Source: Mixophyes australis (Eukaryota > Chordata > Amphibia > Anura > Limnodynastidae). Taken from it: DNA of 64,000 nt. The DNA is taken from contig JAVHZZ010000005.1 of the NCBI GenBank assembly GCA_036250195.1, forward strand, positions 73,829,505 through 73,893,504, given 5' to 3'. Both the position numbers and the translations under genes were made by a program. Of the stretch, positions 21,700 to 34,339 are shown in pieces. The notes beneath the pieces were generated by a model. The model ran no database searches. It was given only the letters and a program-made list of their open reading frames with translations, and was not told the DNA's origin. Positions within the stretch are counted from its first letter, which is position 1. Every line of letters starts with the position of its first letter.

Positions 21700-22790
21700 C
21701 TTTTATCTTCCCACTACTATTTTCTATCTGTGTTTTTATCTCATTTATTTTAATATTCAATCAGTGGTTGAAGTGGGGGTGTATACGGTGGTAGGCCATA
21801 CCATCACTTCTCCTACTGACTTCATTGTAAAACAATCAAATTTCATTCATTTACATTCCCATTACATTTTTTCATACCACCACTTCTAAATTTCCACTTC
21901 GACCATTGTATACAATGTTAAATAATATTATTAATTTATGTATCCATTGTCAAACTATTGTTAAAGAATATTTATTTTACCCTATCTTATCAATTAACAT
22001 ATTTTAAAATCTAATGAATGTTTCCCCACCTTGACTTATAGTAAGTTCCATGAAATTACATTCTGCTGCCTTTAGTCCTGTTTATATTTTCATATTTTAT
22101 ATGAATGTCATCCTAATTTCCTAATTCCAAATTATTACATAATTGCCACTTAATATTTCCACATCAGGGACCTTCACCTATCCAGGACACTCAAAACAAA
22201 ATGACACCTATCTCCAATTTAAGTTTATCTTTAAACCCATCCTTCTTCCCCTCTAGAAAATACATACACATATTTTTTCCCTCAACCAAAAATGGGCATA
22301 TTTGCAAAAAGGCCATACCCTTTATTTTGGGCTGTAGTCCCTGGCCCTTCTCTACTACTATTACATGAGATCTAGTTACACTGTCTTTGCCAGTTACCTC
22401 ATATTATGTGGTGGCCCAAAACCCTATTAAGTGATTTTAATGCACTTAAATATTACCATAAATTATTGCTATCCTTAATTTATGTAACACCAAAATATTA
22501 CACATCACTGTATAGAGAAAGTTTATTACTTTACAGGAGTCCCTGTCAAGAAGAACTTACAATCTTATTTCCCCACCACAGACACAATATATAAATGATT
22601 AACTATTTAACCTATCAGTATGTTTTTGGAATGTGGGAAAAAACTAGATGAAACCAACACAGGTACGGAAAGAACATATAAACACCACACAGATAGTACT
22701 CAAATTTGAATCCTATGTACCAGCGCTGCATGGCAACAATGGACAACCACCATGCCACCACAAAAGTCACCAAGGCTAACACTTTTTAGA
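21700..22790. other. AT-rich intergenic stretch with degraded SINE-like words near 22620
   Basis: 'tatgtttttggaatgtggga' and 'acagatagtactcaaatttgaa' at 22619-22710 recall the SINE body on the minus strand, strongly decayed. Nothing else recognised. Confidence 0.4.
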
Positions 22791-22796
22791 TATTTT

Positions 22797-23100
22797 GGGC
22801 CTCTTTCATTAAGCAAAGTAAAGCAAAAAAATAATGAGTAAATTGGCACCTGGGCAAAACCATGTTGCATTGGAGGGGAGGTAAATTTAAAATGTGATGG
22901 CAGATTTATAGTTGGGGTAGGGCATGTCCTAGATCAACTTTAAATTTCAGTGTACAAATAAAGCTATCAAGTATCTGTGTCCTATGTGAAAAAAAGCCAG
23001 TATTTAAGATGTGTGCAAAATAAAAAAAATAATTTGCTCCCCATGCATTGTAACATGGTTTTGCCCAGGAGAAAACTTCCTTTCCTTAATGAATCAAGTT
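22797..23100. mobile_element. Second, diverged copy of the 16160-type MITE
   Basis: The ends 'gggcctctttcattaag' and 'ccttaatgaatcaagttc' face each other. Inner words 'aatttcagtgtacaa', 'aagctatcaagtatctgtg' and 'aaccatgttgcattg' are shared with the 16160 copy. The palindrome is degraded. Confidence 0.8.
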
Positions 23101-23109
23101 CTTTAAGTT

Positions 23110-24690
23110 CGCTAATGCAGTTTTACATTGAGGTAATAAATCCTCTGTAAATGTTCAAATGAACCTGAAAGCCCTTGGCTTCTGTATATCTCTTTCTCTT
23201 ATTTTACCATTATAAACTGTTGTCCTCTTTTGAACAGGCTCTTCTATTACAATAGTGCCTCTCTTTTAATAAACCCTTTTCCTCCTCTTGAAAAATAATT
23301 CTGTTAACAGACAATGGTGGGAGCATTGAGGAAGGGCCTTTGAAAACACTAATTGGGGCTCATGAATGAAAGAGAAAAGGGTGTCGAAAAAAGTCAAAAA
23401 GTATAAAAGCTTTCAATGCAATATTTAGAGCGATTGTATTCATTTTGATAACGCCTCTAAATTTTGCCTTATAAACTTTGCTGGCATGTGCAGTAGATAG
23501 CTGTAAATGACATTACTAGATTATATCCTGCTAAGTGATCCCATTTCCAAATGCATCTACTTTAAGAGACCACTTTGTACTTTGTGCTCTTGAAAAATAC
23601 CAAAGTATTATATTTTATACACAAAGCATAAATTAATTTCTTGAACTACCAGACCAGGATTTTTAAATTAGCATTGTATTTTTGTAATAAAATCTTTAAA
23701 AGCAATACTTGTATGTACTGGTTTTTACACAGCAGCTTTTCATATGTTTACAACAGCTAATAAACATGATTGGTATGGCAAGGTAACCAGCAACAACATA
23801 TTGCACATATATTTGTTAACAATGTTACAATGTGTGAATCTTTGAGCACATATTATTTCAGAGTTTTTGTCTCTGCTGTAATGATAAACTTTCTCTCCTG
23901 AAAAGAAATCAGCCAGAGGAGAATGTCAGGCAAAACTTGATAATAGGATGAACCCTTGTGGGTTAAAAATCCGAGTCCCTGGAGGCTTTGTAGGCTTGAA
24001 ACATGGAAGGTATTACAACATCGATAATGCCAGAATCTACAGAAATAAGTGAGGTCAAAGAATAATACTAGAGGGAAAGAAAATGTAACAGAGGAGTTGA
24101 AAGAAATCATAATGTTAATGATTATCTCACACTGCTCTGCAAGCACAGCTGTAGCTACACAGGCAGTTTAAACCTCAAAGACAGCCAAATGCAGGGTTAG
24201 GAATTAAAGGTTTTAAATCCATTTAAATTATAAAATAATCAAATTGCTTTATCCTGATTATATTTCAATCCCTTATTAATGTCAATTCCTTTATATAATA
24301 TGCCCCAAGGTTATGTATATTTAGACACTCTAGATGGCCATGTATTATCTTCTATATAACTTTGTGCTGACATTGAGGCACCTGTCTCATATGGACTACA
24401 GTCATGTGTTCTTACTTATAATAATTCCGATTCAGAATATCTGGGCTTAACGTCTGTGAACATTATACAGTTAATAAAGTATTTTAAAATATAAGCTAAT
24501 CAAATATATAACTATGCTACATTTACAATAGCTCTACCAAATTAACGTATTATTCTTTTTTAGTTAGAAAAACTCACTTTGATTAAACTTTAAATGTATA
24601 TTCCTTTAGCTTATGAAATAATTTTAATGTAAAATCATATTGAATAATTTTACAAGTAGTCTCAAAGGATATGTCCACGCAGAAATAACA
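23110..24690. other. AT-rich intergenic stretch
   Basis: No supportable gene, fold-back or tandem structure seen. Confidence 0.4.
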
Positions 24691-24742
24691 TTTTTAATTA
24701 CCAGCTAAGTCCTATGACAGGGACCCCGTAGTTCAAGGGGGT

Positions 24743-25790
24743 TTGGGTACTCACTTCCACTGGTGCTGCACTGGACTCCCTTCCTGCAGGAGATTTACAT
24801 GTATATATGTCACACGTCGGACCAGCGGGCCTAAGGTCCGGTGCACTCACTGCTCACTCTCCGTGAGCCTCCTGCCGGCTCCATGGCACGCGGCGTCCCC
24901 TGGCGCCTCCAGTCTATTGAAGCACCTGTCCCACAGGTAAGGTACCTGTCCTTTAAGTCAACTCTGTTCCAGCGCTCAGACGTGGCTCCCTCTGCTCTCC
25001 TGCTCTTAGGTCCGCAGAATATTGTCCCTTGTATCCTGCTACCCTGCAGCTATCCACAGTGGTCTCCATATCGGCCGCAGACTATCGCTCCGTGTGTTCA
25101 GGAACTCTGCAGCTAACCACAGTGGTCTCCATATTGGCAGCAGACTATCGCTCCTTGTGTCCAGCAACTCTGCTGCTATCCACAGTGGTCTCCATATTGG
25201 CAGCAGACTATCACTCCTTGTGTCCAGCAACTCTGCAACTAACCATAGTGGTCTCTGTATTTACTGCAGACTGTCATTCCACTCCTTACCTCCAACAAAT
25301 CTGCAGCTACCCACAGTGGTCTTCAAATCTGCTGCAGATTATCGCTCCTTATCTCCAGCAACTCTGCAGCTATCCACAGTGGTCTCCATATCTGCTGCAG
25401 ACTGTCGCTCCTTCTGTCTAGCAACTCTGTCTCTATCCACAGAGGTCACTACATCTACCGCAGACTATCTCTCCCTGTGCTCAACAAATCTGCCGCTATC
25501 CACAGTCATCTCTACTTCTGCTTCAGACCAGCACTCCTCATTTCCAGTACTCCTTCAGCCATTTCGGATCATCGGGCCTCCTCCAGTCTCAGTTGGATTA
25601 TCTCGTTTCCCAGTCTCAGAGTTCTCTATATTGGTCTTGCCTAGCACTCACTCAGAGGACCACGACCTGCAGGGCAGAGGCCGCAAAGTCCATACCTCCT
25701 TGAGGAGGTCACTGGCGAAAATCATCTGCCTCGTTAGACTCTGTACCTCTGGGCTGGGTAGCTCCAAGCCAGGCAGACAATCATAGTGAC
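24743..25790 (+). repeat. 63-bp in-frame minisatellite within an unidentified repeat
   Basis: From about 25020 to 25520 a 63-bp unit ('ccagcaactctgcagctatc', 'cacagtggtctccatattgg', 'cagcagactatcgctcct') recurs about eight times. 63 is divisible by three, so all frames stay phased. A 254-residue open frame (25022-25786) with a 21-residue period (NHSGLHIGSRLSLL and variants) results. No known domain. The frame-preserving unit could be coincidence, and similar open frames occur on the other strand (25039-25230). Confidence 0.75.
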
Positions 25791-25794
25791 TGTG

Positions 25795-26430
25795 ACAATA
25801 TATATTGGAAGATTTGGTTCCGAAAAAAGGAGCAGTTGAGAGTATCAATTTTATGGGGGATAAGGTGGATTTTTATAACATGAAACAAGTATTATTGAGT
25901 AACAAAAAGAGAGAATTTCAACAGATCAGAATATTCCCAAAGAAAGGCACATTATTACTGTTACCAGTAGCAAATCAAGTTATAGTTGTGCACTTATCTC
26001 CAATTTCTGGTGAGTAAATTGAGAGACCAAGGCTGTCAAAATTCACTGATGCTTCCATGTCTAAATTCATGGTGATGGGAAAACAGACATACAGTACTTT
26101 AGCATATTACATTAGGATATGAGTGTATTAATCTATGTATATGCATGAGAATTGGTATGTGCTTAAAACAGCTTACAATTAAAATACTTTTCCCAGAATA
26201 TGCATTTATCATAAATCTCATCAGCTTACATTATTTTATATACAGAATTTTATCATACATACATACAAAGGCTATATTTTGCATATAAACACAAAGAGCA
26301 TGTGCATACTCAGTATCCTTCAGAGGTCAACAATTAAAAGAGTTTTGTAAAGTCACCACTACAGATGCTTGAAATGGTTGCTGTTCATTTGGCTTGAAAA
26401 TGTGAAAAGTCATTAGAATTTCTTGAATTT
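25795..26430. other. AT-rich intergenic stretch with a 70-codon ORF
   Basis: The ORF at 25805-26017 is open but shows no motif. Otherwise unremarkable. Confidence 0.35.
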
Positions 26431-26435
26431 TAGAG

Positions 26436-26762
26436 TCATCATCATCATCATCATTTATTTATATAGCGCCACTAATTCCGCAGCGCTGTACAGAGAACTC
26501 ATTTACATCAGTCCCTGCCCCATTGAAGCTTACAGTCTAAATTCCCTAATATAGACACACACTTACACACAGATAGACAGACAGGGAGGGAGACAGACAG
26601 AGAGGGAGAGACTAGGGTCAATTTTGATAGCAGCCAATTAACCTACCAGTATGTTTTTGCAGTGTGGGAGGAAACCAAAGCACCCGGAGGAAACCCATGC
26701 AACCACAGGGAGAACATACAAACTCCACACAAATAAGGCCATGGTCGGTAATCGAACTCATA
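26436..26762 (-). mobile_element. 5'-truncated SINE copy
   Basis: The minus-strand tail 'gcgctatataaataaatgatg', the body and the middle are present, with CA/GACA microsatellite inside (26550-26605). The tRNA-like head is missing beyond 'gagttcgattaccgacc'. The 5' truncation is what target-primed reverse transcription gives. Confidence 0.85.
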
Positions 26763-27151
26763 AAGAAAATTGAGAAAGTCAAACAGGCTTGAACATGTTT
26801 AAATCGGATCAACCATTTTCAAGAGACAATATGCAAACCAGTTCACAGTTGTGCAAGCCGATGTACACATGTTCTAGCTGAATCAAACAAGTGCAACTGG
26901 CTCAAATAGGCTTTCCAGTTACATTTAAAAATTAAGGAGGTTTTTTTATTGTAAACGGCTAACCTTGAACTGGAACAGCCCTCAAGCTGTGAACATAGTT
27001 TGATTTTAAAATAAGTTAAATACTTTTATATTATTTTAAAATATTATTCTGATTATGTTTCAAAATGTAAAAAAAATAGAAAAATCCACTGAAATTTAAA
27101 AAAAAAAAAAATCAACAAAAATGTTACAAAATATAAATAATTCACGAAAGG

Positions 27152-28320
27152 TACACTATATGGACAAAAGTATTTGGACACTTGACCATTACACTAACAA
27201 GGACTGTAATGACATTGTATTCAAATACATATACTTTAATATGGAGTTGGTCACCCTTTTGCCGTGATAACAGCTGCCACTCTTTTTGGAAGGCTTTCCA
27301 CAAGATGTTGGAGTGTTTCTGTGGGAATTTGTGCCCATTCAGCCTGCAGAGCAGGTACTGATTTTGAACAAGAAAGCTTGGTTCGCAATCTCTGTTCCAG
27401 TACATCTCAAAGGTGTTCCATGGGGTTGAGGTCAGGGATCTGTGCGGGCCAGTCAAGTTCTTCCACACCAAACTCATCAAACCATGTCTTTGTAGTCCTT
27501 GCTTTTTGCACTGGGGCACAGTCATGGTGGAATAGAAAATGGCCTTCCCCAAACTGTTCCTACAAATTTGGAAACATAGCATTGTCCAAAATTACTTGGT
27601 ATGCTGAAGCATTAAGATTGCCCTTCACTGGAGATAAGGGGCCTAGATCAAACCCTGAAAAACAGCCCCAGCTATCATTATTCCTCCTCCACCAAACGAC
27701 ACAGTTGGTATAATGCAGTCAGGCAGGTATCGTTCTCCCGATATCCGCCAAACCCAGGCTTTCCCATCTGACTGTCAAACAGAGAAGCATGATTCGTCAT
27801 TTCACAGAACACATTTCCACTGCTCCACAGTCCAGTGTCAGTGTTCTTTACACCACTCCATCCGATGCTTGGCATTGGTCTTGATAATGTGAGGCTTGCA
27901 TGCAGCTGCTCGGCCATAGAAACCCATTCCATTATGCTCCTGCAGTACAGTTTTTGAGCTTATATTAATACCAGTGCAAGTTCGGAACTCTTCAGCTATG
28001 GAATCAGCAGTACGTTGGCAAATTTTACGCACCATGCGCCTTGCTCTATGATTTTACGTGGTCTTTCACTTCATGGCTGAGTTGCTGCTGTTCCTAAATG
28101 CCTCCACTTTCTAATAATATCACTTACAGTTGAACGTGGAATATCCAGTTACGCGCTTGAAGTCACTCTCTTCAGAACAACCCATTTTGTATCACAAATG
28201 TCTGCAAACTGAGACTGCATGGCTAGGTGCTTGATTTTATACACCTCACAATGGGGCTGATTGAGAATCCTCAATTCAGTAATTAACAGATTGGCAAAAT
28301 ACTTTTGTCCATATAGTGTA
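27152..28320 (-). mobile_element. Complete but dead Tc1-like element with TACACTATATGGACAAAAGT termini
   Basis: Terminal inverted repeats are almost perfect over about 25 bases (ACTATATGGACAAAAGTATTT at 27154 and its complement ending at 28318), each bordered by TA. The transposase is on the minus strand: an N-terminal HTH region near 28180-27960 (ICQRTADSIAEEFRTCTGIN), the catalytic centre near 27750-27480, and the C-terminal end near 27250 (KAFQKEWQLLSRQKGDQ in a shifted frame). Several frameshifts break the gene. Same family as the copy at 56415. Confidence 0.92.
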
Positions 28321-28329
28321 TTATCTGGC

Positions 28330-28870
28330 ATCCAATCATAGATGCGTATTTTATAAGTGACTGTTTTTTATGAACGACAAACTATTTTGTTGGAAAAAAT
28401 TAACTGTAAGATTATTAAGTTTCTAATTTTTTTAAAGTACCATTTAATGCTAATATGCACAACTGAACTAGTTTATGCAAACATATGTCACAGTATAGTG
28501 AGCTTAATAATAGATTGCAAAACTAAATTATTATATTTATTTTGCAAAAGCATTTGCAGACACAATACATTTTTGCTTTGAATTTACATTTTAATCGTTC
28601 CAATGAAGTCAATTTGCTGTATGAAGATAAAATTATAATTTGCCTGAGGTTATAGATCTAGTGCTAGATATTAAGCCACTGTATCCTGATACTGTTAGGC
28701 TGCTAATAATGTGCATTTAGATTTATCAGGGCTAGGCACATATAGGCATTGAAAAACAACTGCTATTATAAACAAAAACAAAACGTCATAACACACTTCC
28801 CACTTTGCTCTGTCACTCTCAACTGAATCTTGGTAATCTCTCTCGATCAAGGGCACCAAATACCTTCCTA
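28330..28870. other. AT-rich intergenic stretch
   Basis: Nothing recognised. Confidence 0.4.
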
Positions 28871-28878
28871 TCACACAA

Positions 28879-29053
28879 GGGGCTAGATTTACTAAGCTGC
28901 GGGTTTGAAAAAGTGGGCATGTTGCCTATAGCAAACAATCAGATTCTAGCTGTCATTTTGTAGAATGTACTAAATAAATGAAATCTAGAATCTGATTGGT
29001 TGCTATAGGCAACATCCCCCCTTTTTAAACCCGCAGCTTAGTAAATCTAGCTC
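28879..29053. mobile_element. Fold-back MITE, GGGGCTAGATTTACTAAGCTG termini
   Basis: A 175-bp palindrome-like element: GGGGCTAGATTTACTAAG, 'ctgcgggtttgaaaaag', 'gttgcctatagcaa' and 'aatcagattctagct' on the left are repeated in complement on the right, ending 'cagcttagtaaatctagctc'. It is a small non-autonomous DNA transposon of the kind mobilised by PIF/Harbinger transposases. Confidence 0.9.
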
Positions 29054-29059
29054 AAGATG

Positions 29060-29585
29060 TTCAAAGCTTGTTCTCAAAGCCTTTCTGCAGCTTGATGCAC
29101 TATGTAAGACCACATGCATTACATCACAAAGGAGCATTTGGTATTGCTTTTGCAGTTCCATAATTAAGATTTATTGGGTAAGTCTATTACATGTTTATTA
29201 AAATAAGAAAACTGAAAAGAAAAGCACATAGCATCACTAAATCTACCAGCTTGTGGTTGGCAAAGTGGATGTAAAATGAGCCCTGTCAAACATAAAATCA
29301 ATGTGCTGTAGAAATTTTAAGAGTTCAAAAACCCAGATTTTCTTAGTAAAGATCTTTAAAAAGCCAATTGCAGTATCCATTTCTGATTCACTTCCATTTT
29401 ACTCTACATATATTAAACAGGCTAACAAAATCTGTATTTAAATCTATTTCAATGACAAAATAACAACACAACATGACAAGATTTGGTCTCTGCATGTTGT
29501 TTATTCATGTGTCTTTGTCTAAGCCTTTTGAAGAAAGTATTCTTTGGGATGGGATTACTCTAGCACCTTTCTTCCACCATATTTT
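29060..29585. other. AT-rich intergenic stretch
   Basis: Nothing recognised. Confidence 0.4.
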
Positions 29586-29599
29586 ATGGGATTTTGTGG

Positions 29600-29680
29600 T
29601 TTTGTAGCGCTAGTCATCACTTACTATGATGAGGTGCGGAATATAAATAGCTGCTGCTGATGATGATGATGAAGAGTGGG
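29600..29680 (+). mobile_element. L2-type tail fragment with GAT repeat
   Basis: 'gaggtgcggaatataaatag' followed by (ctg)3 and (gat)5 has the form of the 3' terminus of an L2-tailed repeat. Only the last 60-80 bases are present. Confidence 0.5.
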
Positions 29681-29684
29681 AAGA

Positions 29685-30560
29685 CCTAGTTGGAGAAGCT
29701 GGAGATGAAGAAGAGATGAGAGAACATGTGATGAGAGATGAGAGATGAGATGACCACTGTTCTACAAATGCCCAGGATTTACTTGTTAACATCCCTATCC
29801 AATATCCAATTCAACAATCAACAACCAAAACAAGGAAATTGTGTAAGGACGCAAAACAAAACATGAACCAGTCCCTTTAGAAATCCTAAAACATCTTATG
29901 CCATAACTGTCCTTCACCATTTATCTTCCTCTTCCTCTTCTGATTCTAAAAAAAGATTTTGAGAAGGTTTCTGGTTTTGTGCTGCATATACTGTATATTT
30001 GCAGGCATTAAATACAATAAAACATTGCCCTTGTTATGTTCAGAGAAAGGGACGACACAGCCACAGATGTCTTGCAATTTTGCTTTCTGGACAGTTTGCT
30101 TTCCATGAAGTTGATCGTTGATGCATAAAACTGTATGTGTTATTCTTGAATAACAGAAGCTATTATTTTTGAACAGTTTTATAGTACTGTGAATGGGACA
30201 GCAACCCACACAACTGCACACATTAATACAGTAGCTTTATATTTTATTAATTTAAAATTTGAGGGAGACTGTTGGCTTATGATGCAATTCTCGTCTATTT
30301 TCTTTTCTGCCTTCGACTTTAAGTATAAGTTATTACTTGTACGTTAGGTGCATTTATATATTTCTACAAAAGTTTCCATTTTTGTACAGTTGAGTACAAA
30401 CTATTGTTTTCTGTTATTAGTCAGCTTTGTCAGCTGACTGCAATGTCTTTCAATGAGATGGCAGACAGGAAGTCTGCTGTGTATTGTAAAATATTTATCT
30501 TTTTGATCAAAACTTTATCTCAAATATCTTCAATTCTGGTAGGTTCCTTAAACTTTTACA
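29685..30560. other. AT-rich intergenic stretch with a GAGAT-rich segment
   Basis: A purine-rich 'gatgagagatgagagatgag' run at 29728-29750. Otherwise nothing recognised. Confidence 0.4.
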
Positions 30561-30564
30561 AATA

Positions 30565-30697
30565 TATCATCATCAACATTTATTTAAATAGTGCCAGCAA
30601 ATTCCGTAAGCTTTAAAATTGGGGGAAAAGAACAATAATAAACAATACTGGGCAATACAGTCGAAGAGGTAAGAAAGCCCTGCTCGCAAGTTTACAA

Positions 30698-30702
<5 letters not shown>
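30565..30702 (-). mobile_element. L2-tailed repeat, tail-proximal part
   Basis: On the minus strand it ends with 'tgccagcaaattcc' complement and 'atgttgatgatg'. The inner words 'gaaagccctgctcgcaag' and 'aatactgggcaatacag' (plus orientation) are shared with copies at 39565 and 54349. It is followed by a 50-base TA microsatellite (30703-30748). Confidence 0.75.
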
Positions 30703-30752
<50 letters not shown>

Positions 30753-30759
30753 AAGTTCT

Positions 30760-31310
30760 TTCAATTAAAATAAATGTTTATTTTACATTTAGTGGTCCTT
30801 TAAACGCAGCGGAAAACACAGCTGAGAGCTTTGCTGCACAACATCTGTTGCTCCCAGTTGCAAATAACCAATAATCATGCCCTGTCACATACAAGAACAT
30901 AGTAACTGGTGCAAAGTATTGTTTAACATTTAATCTCTTCATCAAGCTTCCCTATTTCCAGATGCTGGTAACTGTATTATAGTCTTTTGATGCTTAGTCA
31001 CTAATGTCTCATTAACCCACACAAACTCACCTAATTTAACATAGATAACATTTCTAATTCAATTATTGTATTCTTTGATATCAACTATATTGTAATACAC
31101 TATTTTACTTTATAGCATATTACAGTGTTCACAGAACATCTGGTATAAAAGAAGCAGTATTTTTTACATCAATATTCTACTTTTGGCAATCAGTTTACTG
31201 AATGTTAAATATAGAGCAAATAGAAGAAGTAATTTATAAAGATGTTTTGAGAGTAAAAAAAGAGTTAATTAAAACTTAAAGTAATTGTTATTACTGAGAA
31301 TATGTTAAAC
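30760..31310. other. AT-rich intergenic stretch
   Basis: Nothing recognised. Confidence 0.4.
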
Positions 31311-31329
31311 ATGTGTTGTCAAAAACTAT

Positions 31330-31680
31330 AAAGATTGACCCCCGGGTCAAAGATGTCTCTGACGACCATGATACCGTTATCTTTCCAAATCTTATACACA
31401 GCATTGGACAGTGAGGGAGTAAAGTCTGGGTCCCTCAAATGGGTATATTTTTAGTGTAGCCAGGGTCTCTTTTATATGATTTATTAATGGCCAACCCGGT
31501 GTTAAATATTTTGTGAAATTGGATGTGGTATATCCATTCTAGGTTAATGAAAAAGGGTTGGAGAAGAATAGGGGCAAAAACTTTCTCCTTTATAACACCG
31601 TTAGGGGAACATTCCAAGTGGAGGAGCTAACCCAAGATGTGCTGAAGCATGGCAGACCTGGTGAACGTCAGTATGTCAAG
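31330..31680 (-). pseudogene. Probable C-terminal scrap of an L1/Tx1 LINE ORF2
   Basis: The minus-strand frame (31617-31435) reads FAPILLQPFFINLEWIYHI, followed after a stop by a segment with PHCPMLCIRFGK and then a tryptophan motif. Spacing and composition resemble the end of L1 ORF2. It lies about 1.5 kb from the clearer RT fragment on the same strand, as expected if both came from one insertion. Weak individually. Confidence 0.38.
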
Positions 31681-32089
31681 AAAACCAAGTTCTCCCTGTT
31701 TTCTTAGGTAAGGATAATCTGTGTCTCACTATTTTAAGTTTCTTTCTGTTGCCATAGACATCTGCTGAATGTATTAGTACATTTCAGTGCATCTGTTATG
31801 CTGATACTGATAAGGAGCATTTGTATATAATAGGAAAGTTTAGGGAATATAAAGGGTTCACTTATTCCACAAGGACTTGTTAAACTGCATTATCTATTTA
31901 TGGTTATCCTTTTAAAGTGACAATAAATGTTAGACAATATTTTCATACTAGTTGTATCCCCCCTCCCCTCTGTATTGTAAAGGTTTTCCTTGTTTTTGCA
32001 TTACACACCATATTCATTCTATAAGATGGAAGTGGTTGTTTTTGTTTATGATTTGAATATTTGGTTACTGGTTACAATGTATAACATCT

Positions 32090-32720
32090 GAAATAGGACA
32101 ATAATGAATATTGAGTACCGGACCAATCACATGATGGCTGGGTTGTAACCCAGCCTATTTATAGGCAGAGACCATTGACGATACTGAATTTTCCCTGATG
32201 AAGCCTTGTTTTGGCGAAACACGTTGTAAAGGATATTGCAAACCTAGAATCTCACTTTGTTTATATACTGAGACTCTAGACATCAATATTCTGCCCCTCC
32301 ATTCCATACCCGGTGGAGACTGAGCTTGCGGGTGCCTCGCCGGCACATGCGTATGCGCAGAAGGTAGGAATTAGAATTGGCATCTACTGGCAAACTTAAA
32401 GGCAGCACAGCAGCTGGGCAAGACTTGGAAGGATGCAGACTTTGGACCAGGAGTTCCGAGTAGCACTACAGCGTGAGGGTGAGTGACCATCCTTACCCAC
32501 ATCTGTTATCCATCTGCCGCCTCTGCCCACTGTTTGCAGAAATTGACTTTTTACAACTAGGACTTTGTTCCCGTTTACGGGAGCAAGGAAATAGTGTTTT
32601 CTAGAGGATTTGATCGATACATACGGTGTATCCCTATTTTAGACTGTATTTACTATTTCCATTTGGCACTGATTTTGACAATTTCTACTTTACTGGTGTG
32701 TTGGGACTTCTGCCATTGAA
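32090..32720 (+). mobile_element. Penelope-type terminal segment with hammerhead-like motif (copy 1)
   Basis: After 'cagcctatttataggcagag' comes CTGATGAAGCC-(7)-GGCGAAACACGTTGTA at 32198-32231. It shows a hammerhead-like core (CUGANGA ... GAAA) with a 3-bp helix between, and a short hairpin closing in GUA. There is one extra A between CTGATGA and the helix, and I cannot make a good helix I. The same arrangement occurs at 38052 and 54895. See findings. Confidence 0.5.
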
Positions 32721-33149
32721 CTTTTAGACAGCTCCATACAGTTTTCATCATTACAATTATGATTTTGATCAGTTTATCTGTTTTTGTACATAAGTACACT
32801 GTGATTTGTATTCATTTTAATACAAGTACATTTCTGCAATATACATTATTATTGGTGCATCATTTAGGACAATACCATCAGGCGTCTAGGGATCAGCATT
32901 GTTCATTGTATATTGGGAGGGCTGGGAATTCCACTCTGTTTCCATTCCCTTATCTGGCAGCCACCCTACATATATCCCAAAATTTAGCTGAGATTTTTCG
33001 AGCCCACTATCTGTGTAGGAGTAAAATAATGTCTAGACAAGTTGCACAATCTTGGAGTAATAAAAATGCCGATATTTTTCAGTGTAGTTTTAGCTATTTG
33101 GAATTGATTTGTGAATATTAATTTTATATCCTTCAAAAGAAATAAAAAG

Positions 33150-33770
33150 GTTTAACAAATCAATAATCACCAGTATAGAACTTGATGGTTCTGATATAAA
33201 AAGAAGCATTTCATCTGCGTACAAGGACAATGTTATTTCTATATGTCTCAAACGAGTCCCTGTATATAGTTGGTTTTGCTATAGGGCTAGAGCCAGAGGC
33301 TCCAGTACAATGACGAATAGTAGATGAGATAATGGACAACCCTGCTGCATCCCTTTTTGGATGTGAAAAAGGAGAGGAAATATGCCCATTTGCCATAAAT
33401 TGCGTTGACAGGTTTATATACAGAGTGTATATCAGTTGGGTTTATTGAGGATGGAATCCAAATCTATGCAGTATCTCATAAAGATTATTCAAAACCACTA
33501 AATGAAAAGCTTTTTCAGCATCTAGAGAAAGCAATGCATCAGGAACATCCATCTTTTTCCCTTCCAATTAATGGATAACCGCCAGCACCTGTTGAGACCA
33601 AATTTCTTTCCCAAATGAGACCGACTGGTCTTTGTGTAAGATTGCTGGTAATATCAGTTTTAGTTGTTCTGCAAGATCTTTGCGAACATTTTGAAGTTAG
33701 TATTTAGGAGTGAAATTGGTCCATAGGAAGCCGATAAAACTGCATCCCTCCTATCTGCGCTGATACCCTT
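33150..33770 (-). pseudogene. L1/Tx1-type LINE reverse transcriptase fragment
   Basis: On the minus strand, translated in shifting frames: DALLSLDAEKAF (RT motif with the catalytic-palm Asp), LYEILHRFGFHPQ, LYINLSTQFMANGHISSPFS and then RDAAGLS in place of the usual RQGCPLS. This order is diagnostic for L1-clade RT. Stops and at least one frameshift interrupt it. Confidence 0.85.
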
Positions 33771-33789
33771 TATGCGGCTCAATCATTGC

Positions 33790-34230
33790 TCCAGATAATG
33801 GGCGTGCCAGTGGCACTGTATAAAACAGAGGGTCTCGCCACATGCCTGTCCTCCTGGGCATCGAAATTGACACAGTAGCCGGCTGTTGTCGTTTACCCCT
33901 TGAAAGAGTTAAAAATCGGAAGGCCAGATAATGGAAACCCTCTCTTCACATTACAGTACATTACGTAAAATGCAATCTCTCCTAGGATCTTTAGTATTGA
34001 GCATGCTCTTATTTCATTGAGCAAAGAATTGATAGGAGATTTGTAGATTTTGAAGCGTTTCTGTTGCACTTTAATGGGATTCGGTTATGGCCCACCCGAC
34101 CAGTTTCTAATGTCACTTTAGATTTGCACACGGACGCTTCGGGATCAAAGGGTTTTGGTGCTTTCTTTCAAGGGGATTTTTCCCATTTTTTCCTCGGATT
34201 AAGGCCTGATTAGTGGTGTGCCTCCGGGGT
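33790..34230 (+). pseudogene. Ngaro/DIRS-type RT-RNase H fragment
   Basis: FLGIEIDTVAGCCRLPLERV (about 33851-33911) is the RT-to-RNase H hinge typical of tyrosine-recombinase retrotransposons. It is followed by LDLHTDASGSKGFGAFFQGD (about 34120-34180), the RNase H start with its first catalytic Asp. The RT palm upstream is missing, and stops separate the blocks. Confidence 0.85.
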
Positions 34231-34339
34231 TTCATGGATTTTCACCTTTGTTTGGGTTACCTGCCTTATCTTTTTCTTCCTTTTCTATAACGGTTACCCG
34301 ATAGCCATCTAAACTTGAAGAGGTGTGCTGGGTGTACAG

